Shown here: one piece after another, positions 61,488 to 64,000 of the stretch | Layout: every line of letters starts with the position of its first letter | How positions within the stretch are numbered: position 1 is the stretch's first letter | From: Cyanobacteria bacterium FACHB-471 | GTDB lineage: Bacteria; Cyanobacteriota; Cyanobacteriia; Elainellales; Elainellaceae | Direction: 5' to 3' | Length of the DNA: 64,000 nt | Assembly (NCBI GenBank): GCA_014695345.1 | Contig: JACJOC010000069.1 | Span: forward strand, 17,414 to 81,413 | Made by a program: the position numbers and the translations under genes | The notes under the pieces: model-generated | What the model was told of the DNA's origin: nothing | Database searches by the model: none | What the model saw: the letters and a program-made list of their open reading frames with translations, nothing else

Positions 61488-62811
61488 AACTGCCGTTGGG
61501 GAGGGTGACGGTGAAAGTGGTGCCCTGGCTAGGTTTGCTTTCGACCTGGATTTGTCCCTGGTGATTTTCTACGATGACTTTGGCGATCGCCAATCCCAGC
61601 CCGGAACCCGTCGTTTTTGCAACTTGATACCCAACCGAGGGTTTAGCGTGGGTTCGCGCTGGGTCAACTCGATAGAAGCGATCGAACAAATGGGGTAGCG
61701 CTTCCTCAGGAATGCCAACGCCTGTATCTGTGACTTGAATTTGAAGTTGATTTAGTCCGTGGTGCTTTGCGTGCTGAAGCCTAACCTGGACTTCGCCGCC
61801 TGATGGGGTGTACTGAACGGCATTGCTGACCAGGTTGGTAAATAGCCGAGTAAACTGATCGCGATCGCCCTGAGTTTTGTATCCTGAAGTTCCTTCGTCA
61901 GCAATCTGGAATGAGAGCGCAATCGCTTTTTCACTGGCGATCGCCCCCTGTTCTTCCAAAACTTCTTCGATTAGCTCGTCCAAAGCGATGGGATCAGTGC
62001 GTTGAGTCATTCCCCCATCTTGTCGAGCCAGAAACAGCAGGTCATCTACGAGCCGTCCCAGGCGGCGAGTCAACCGTTCAACCACTCGTAACTGACTTTG
62101 GAGCAGATGCGGGTCGGGGTCGGGATCGGTCAAGGCAACCTGCACGTTGGTTTGAATCACCGCGATCGGATTCCGTAATTCATGGGATGCATCAGCGGTA
62201 AACTGCTTAAGCCGCTGGTAGGAGTCGCGCACGGGAGCGATCGCCAACCCTGATAGCAACCAGCCAATTGCTGCCACTGCCCCCACCATCAGCGCTGTTC
62301 CCAGGCTTAAATCGATGATGAGTTGCCGACTTGGTTTTGTGACTTCAAACCAGGGATGGCTGACCCGCAGATAGCCCAACACCTGCCGCCCGATTTGCAC
62401 TCGCTGAGTCAACTGACGCAACAGATGGTCAGCCGTCAGGTGGATCGTTTCGCCATCGCTAGGATGCAGTGGAATGTCAAGCGGGCTGGAGAGGGTAGAC
62501 CAGAGTAGTTCTCCAGTTGGGCTAAACCATTCCAGATCAATGTGGTCGTCCTCAACCGTCGCTGCATTGTCGCGAAAGCTGGCTTCGATGTTGATTCGTA
62601 AGGGTGCTTCAAGGGTTGTCCCGTTCCAGGGCGATCGCTCAATCACCAGCGATCGCTGTACTACCTCCACGACGTGGTTGAGCGTATCGTCTACCCGTTC
62701 TACCAGCGTACTGCGGACATAGAGATAAAATCCGCTGGCAAACAGCAGCAGTAGTACAGCTGTAACTGCGGTATACCAGAGCGCAAGACGACGACGAGTG
62801 GCTTGAAACAT
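61468..62811 (-). CDS. Membrane-bound sensor histidine kinase (orphan)
   Basis: A 447-residue kinase. TM1 (about 10-31), a periplasmic sensor (32-165) and TM2 (167-190) precede the H box FTADASHELRNPIAVIQ with phospho-acceptor His210. The ATPase has the N box NLVSNAVQYTPSGG, a DTGVGIPEE box, an FDRFYR F box and GSGLGLAIAK G2 box. No HAMP domain is clear. All catalytic boxes are present. It resembles RppB/NrsS-type kinases sensing redox or metals. No response-regulator gene lies next to it in this window, so it is an orphan here. The last codons overlap hairpin repeat copy 4, which abuts the stop. Confidence 0.9.
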   Translation of the reverse strand: MFQATRRRLALWYTAVTAVLLLLFASGFYLYVRSTLVERVDDTLNHVVEVVQRSLVIERSPWNGTTLEAPLRINIEASFRDNAATVEDDHIDLEWFSPTGELLWSTLSSPLDIPLHPSDGETIHLTADHLLRQLTQRVQIGRQVLGYLRVSHPWFEVTKPSRQLIIDLSLGTALMVGAVAAIGWLLSGLAIAPVRDSYQRLKQFTADASHELRNPIAVIQTNVQVALTDPDPDPHLLQSQLRVVERLTRRLGRLVDDLLFLARQDGGMTQRTDPIALDELIEEVLEEQGAIASEKAIALSFQIADEGTSGYKTQGDRDQFTRLFTNLVSNAVQYTPSGGEVQVRLQHAKHHGLNQLQIQVTDTGVGIPEEALPHLFDRFYRVDPARTHAKPSVGYQVAKTTGSGLGLAIAKVIVENHQGQIQVESKPSQGTTFTVTLPNGSYPTSKN

Positions 62812-63168
62812 GTTATGGTTTGTGAATTCTATCTCGCTGCTTTTATACTCCGATATTTCACCTCGCTCTAGCTATTGAGGGAAACAAAGAAGGGTAAAGG
62901 TAGCTTTTCAGCTTAAAGATCAAGCTCTTGGTCAGCGGACAGTCTTAGAGAACAGCAAACTGACTGCTCAAATCTACGGATGCTGCTCATTAAAATTGCT
63001 CACACGGCCTGTCAATTAAAGGACACAGAGCTTTACATATCTATATAGTTATGCCTGCATCCGGCTTGATCCTGTGCTAGAGTTACATCGAGCATTAAGT
63101 TCGGTTGATAAGGCTCGTTTTCATATCTCCGAATCTCAATCTCTACACACTCGATTTGGAGATTTTCC
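62812..63168. other. Intergenic region with rbp leader
   Basis: About 360 bp between the kinase gene (minus) and the RNA-binding protein gene (plus). It contains the long 5' leader expected for cyanobacterial rbp genes, ending TTTGGAGATTTTCC before the ATG. No convincing promoter elements, ORFs or stem-loops are named. Confidence 0.45.
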
Positions 63169-63477
63169 ATGTCTATTTACGTTGGCAACCTTTCTTACGA
63201 AGTAACTTCTGAGGATGTAAGTGCGGTTTTTGCCGAATACGGAACTGTTAAGCGCGTTCAGCTGCCCACTGACCGTGAAACCGGTCGCATGCGTGGTTTT
63301 GGCTTTGTCGAAATGTCTTCTGATGCAGAAGAGGCAGCTGCAATCGAGGCTCTAGATGGTGCTGAGTGGATGGGGCGTGACCTGAAAGTCAACAAAGCTA
63401 AGCCTCGTGAAGAAAGAAGCCCCGCAGGTGGCAACCGTAGAAACAACAACCGGGATGGGTTTTCTCGTCGCTACTAA
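63169..63477 (+). CDS. rbp: Rbp: cyanobacterial RRM RNA-binding protein
   Basis: A 102-residue protein with a single RRM: RNP2 is IYVGNL at residues 3-8 and RNP1 is RGFGFVEM near 43-50. A short Gly/Asn/Arg-rich tail follows (SPAGGNRRNNNRDGFSRRY). This is the cold-regulated cyanobacterial Rbp type, which binds RNA and helps localise mRNAs. GGAG lies eight bases before the ATG. rpsU follows 190 bp downstream after a terminator-like hairpin, and the rbp-rpsU order is a classic cyanobacterial linkage. Confidence 0.93.
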   Translation: MSIYVGNLSYEVTSEDVSAVFAEYGTVKRVQLPTDRETGRMRGFGFVEMSSDAEEAAAIEALDGAEWMGRDLKVNKAKPREERSPAGGNRRNNNRDGFSRRY

Positions 63478-63540
63478 GTTCTAAGTCCTTTCGACTAATG
63501 CTATTCGCCTTTTAAGGCGCTAGCTCTAAGCTGTTTGAGC

Positions 63541-63572
63541 AAGCGGGGTAGGCTTCTTGTTCTACCCCGCTT
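63541..63572 (+). terminator. Terminator or attenuator between rbp and rpsU
   Basis: An 11-bp perfect stem AAGCGGGGTAG, ten-base loop, complement, followed by TAAATTTTTAAG. It lies 64 bp after the rbp stop and 95 bp before rpsU. Confidence 0.85.
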
Positions 63573-63666
63573 TAAATTTTTAAGCCTTTGCGAGATCCTA
63601 TCTGTTTTCCATTGAGATGGACTTTAGGTGAGCCAGGCGACTAACCCATACGCAGAAGGAGACGGC

Positions 63667-63849
63667 ATGACTCAAGTTATTGTTGGTGAAAATGAAGGGA
63701 TCGAGTCTGCTCTACGTCGATTTAAGCGGCAAGTTTCTAAGGCAGGAATTTTTTCAGATATCAGAAGATTGCGCCATTTTGAAACTCCCATCGAGAAACG
63801 CAAGCGCAAGGCGATCGCCAGAAGACGCAAACGCCGGTTTACTCGTTAA
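63667..63849 (+). CDS. rpsU: Ribosomal protein S21
   Basis: A 60-residue S21 protein: [20 protein letters not shown], then [20 protein letters not shown] and a strongly basic tail [15 protein letters not shown]. It is a late-binding small-subunit ribosomal protein. AAGGAGAC lies eight bases upstream of the ATG at 63667, so I take this rather than the GTG at 63628, which would add 13 residues. It is downstream of rbp, as is usual in cyanobacteria. Confidence 0.95.
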   Translation: MTQVIVGENEGIESALRRFKRQVSKAGIFSDIRRLRHFETPIEKRKRKAIARRRKRRFTR

Positions 63850-63882
63850 CCATTTTTGCTTGTGATGAAACTCCAAATCAGG

Positions 63883-63921
63883 TGCGAAAGGCGTATCTCT
63901 TCAGAGGATGCGCCTTTCGCA
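63883..63921 (+). terminator. Terminator after rpsU
   Basis: An 11-bp perfect stem (TGCGAAAGGCG and complement) with a 17-base loop, followed by TTTTTT. It lies 33 bp after the rpsU stop. Confidence 0.92.
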
Positions 63922-63968
63922 TTTTTTAGTGTTTTGGCTGTATAGCTGTAGCCATATTGGTTAGGACA

Positions 63969-64000
63969 GAAGGAAGGGCACCCCGCGAAGCAGATCGGAA
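63969..64000. repeat. Truncated hairpin repeat (copy 5) running into adapter-like sequence
   Basis: GACAGAAGGAAGGGCACCCC and GCGAAGC match the left arm and tip of the hairpin family, after which the expected right arm (GGGGTGCCC) is replaced by AGATCGGAA, positions 63992-64000, which equals the first nine bases of the standard Illumina adapter. Upstream, GGCTGTATAGCTGTAGCC near 63948 recalls the 3656-3683 palindrome. Confidence 0.7.

Noticed and set aside
62812..63168. Riboswitch in the rbp leader
   Set aside because: No conserved aptamer-like helices could be read; cold-regulated leader is only expected from the family.

Overview
The window is cyanobacterial chromosome. Evidence: the HIP1 octamer GCGATCGC is scattered throughout; there are cyanobacterial marker genes (ycf54 of the Mg-protoporphyrin ester cyclase, hemJ, a DUF2811 gene, the rbp-rpsU pair, two PATAN/PatA-type response regulators, DevC/DevA-type ABC genes, a PEP-CTERM cyanophycinase); and short stem-loop repeats of cyanobacterial type occur between genes. 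A motile, probably filamentous lineage (Leptolyngbya/Oscillatoriales grade) is my inference; the species cannot be read from the window.

Layout. 0-4 kb: end of a membrane protein, a small PepSY-type membrane protein, then a c-type cytochrome plus Rieske lipoprotein pair. 4.7-29.4 kb: a 25-kb chemosensory island of two convergent clusters. The plus cluster has two tandem methyl-accepting proteins, a CheA with four Hpt domains, cheB, cheR and a double CheW. The minus cluster has a PatA-type regulator, a CheY, a CheW, a TRAP-type solute-binding lipoprotein, two large dCache receptors, a CheA-REC hybrid and a second PatA-type regulator. It looks like a Pil-Chp/Tax system steering type IV pilus motility. 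30.3-32.6 kb: small accessory enzymes. 32.7-34.0 kb: exported cyanophycinase. 34.3-39.3 kb: a replicon-like module with a primase-fold protein, a 1.1-kb AT-rich region with about a dozen direct TGTCAA iterons, and a large protein ending in an HTH domain. 39.3-44.9 kb: calpain-like protease, ABC exporter parts and an NAD-dependent epimerase. 45-56.8 kb: housekeeping genes (acetyltransferase, thioredoxin, aminotransferase, aspartoacylase, hemJ, ycf54, crtE, folD, Nudix, YgjP-like protease) and a cluster of DnaA-box-like sites at 50.25-50.94 kb. 56.9 kb: tRNA-Ser(GCU). 57-60 kb: exopolysaccharide export and priming genes. 60.8-64 kb: anchored VOC protein, orphan histidine kinase, rbp and rpsU.

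Most interesting: (1) the primase/iteron/HTH module, a candidate integrated-plasmid or alternative replication origin; (2) helically phased DnaA-box-like sites between DUF2811 and ycf54, a candidate oriC only 13 kb away; (3) short in-frame relics of receptor 3' ends upstream of both tandem receptor genes, a footprint of past tandem duplication; (4) a TRAP binding protein without permeases inside a chemotaxis operon; (5) a long-stem hairpin family that abuts gene 3' ends. The last nine bases equal the start of the common Illumina adapter, inside a truncated copy of that hairpin, so the right end is probably an assembly break.

All calls were made by eye from the sequence. No database search or computation was run, and family names rest on recognised motifs.
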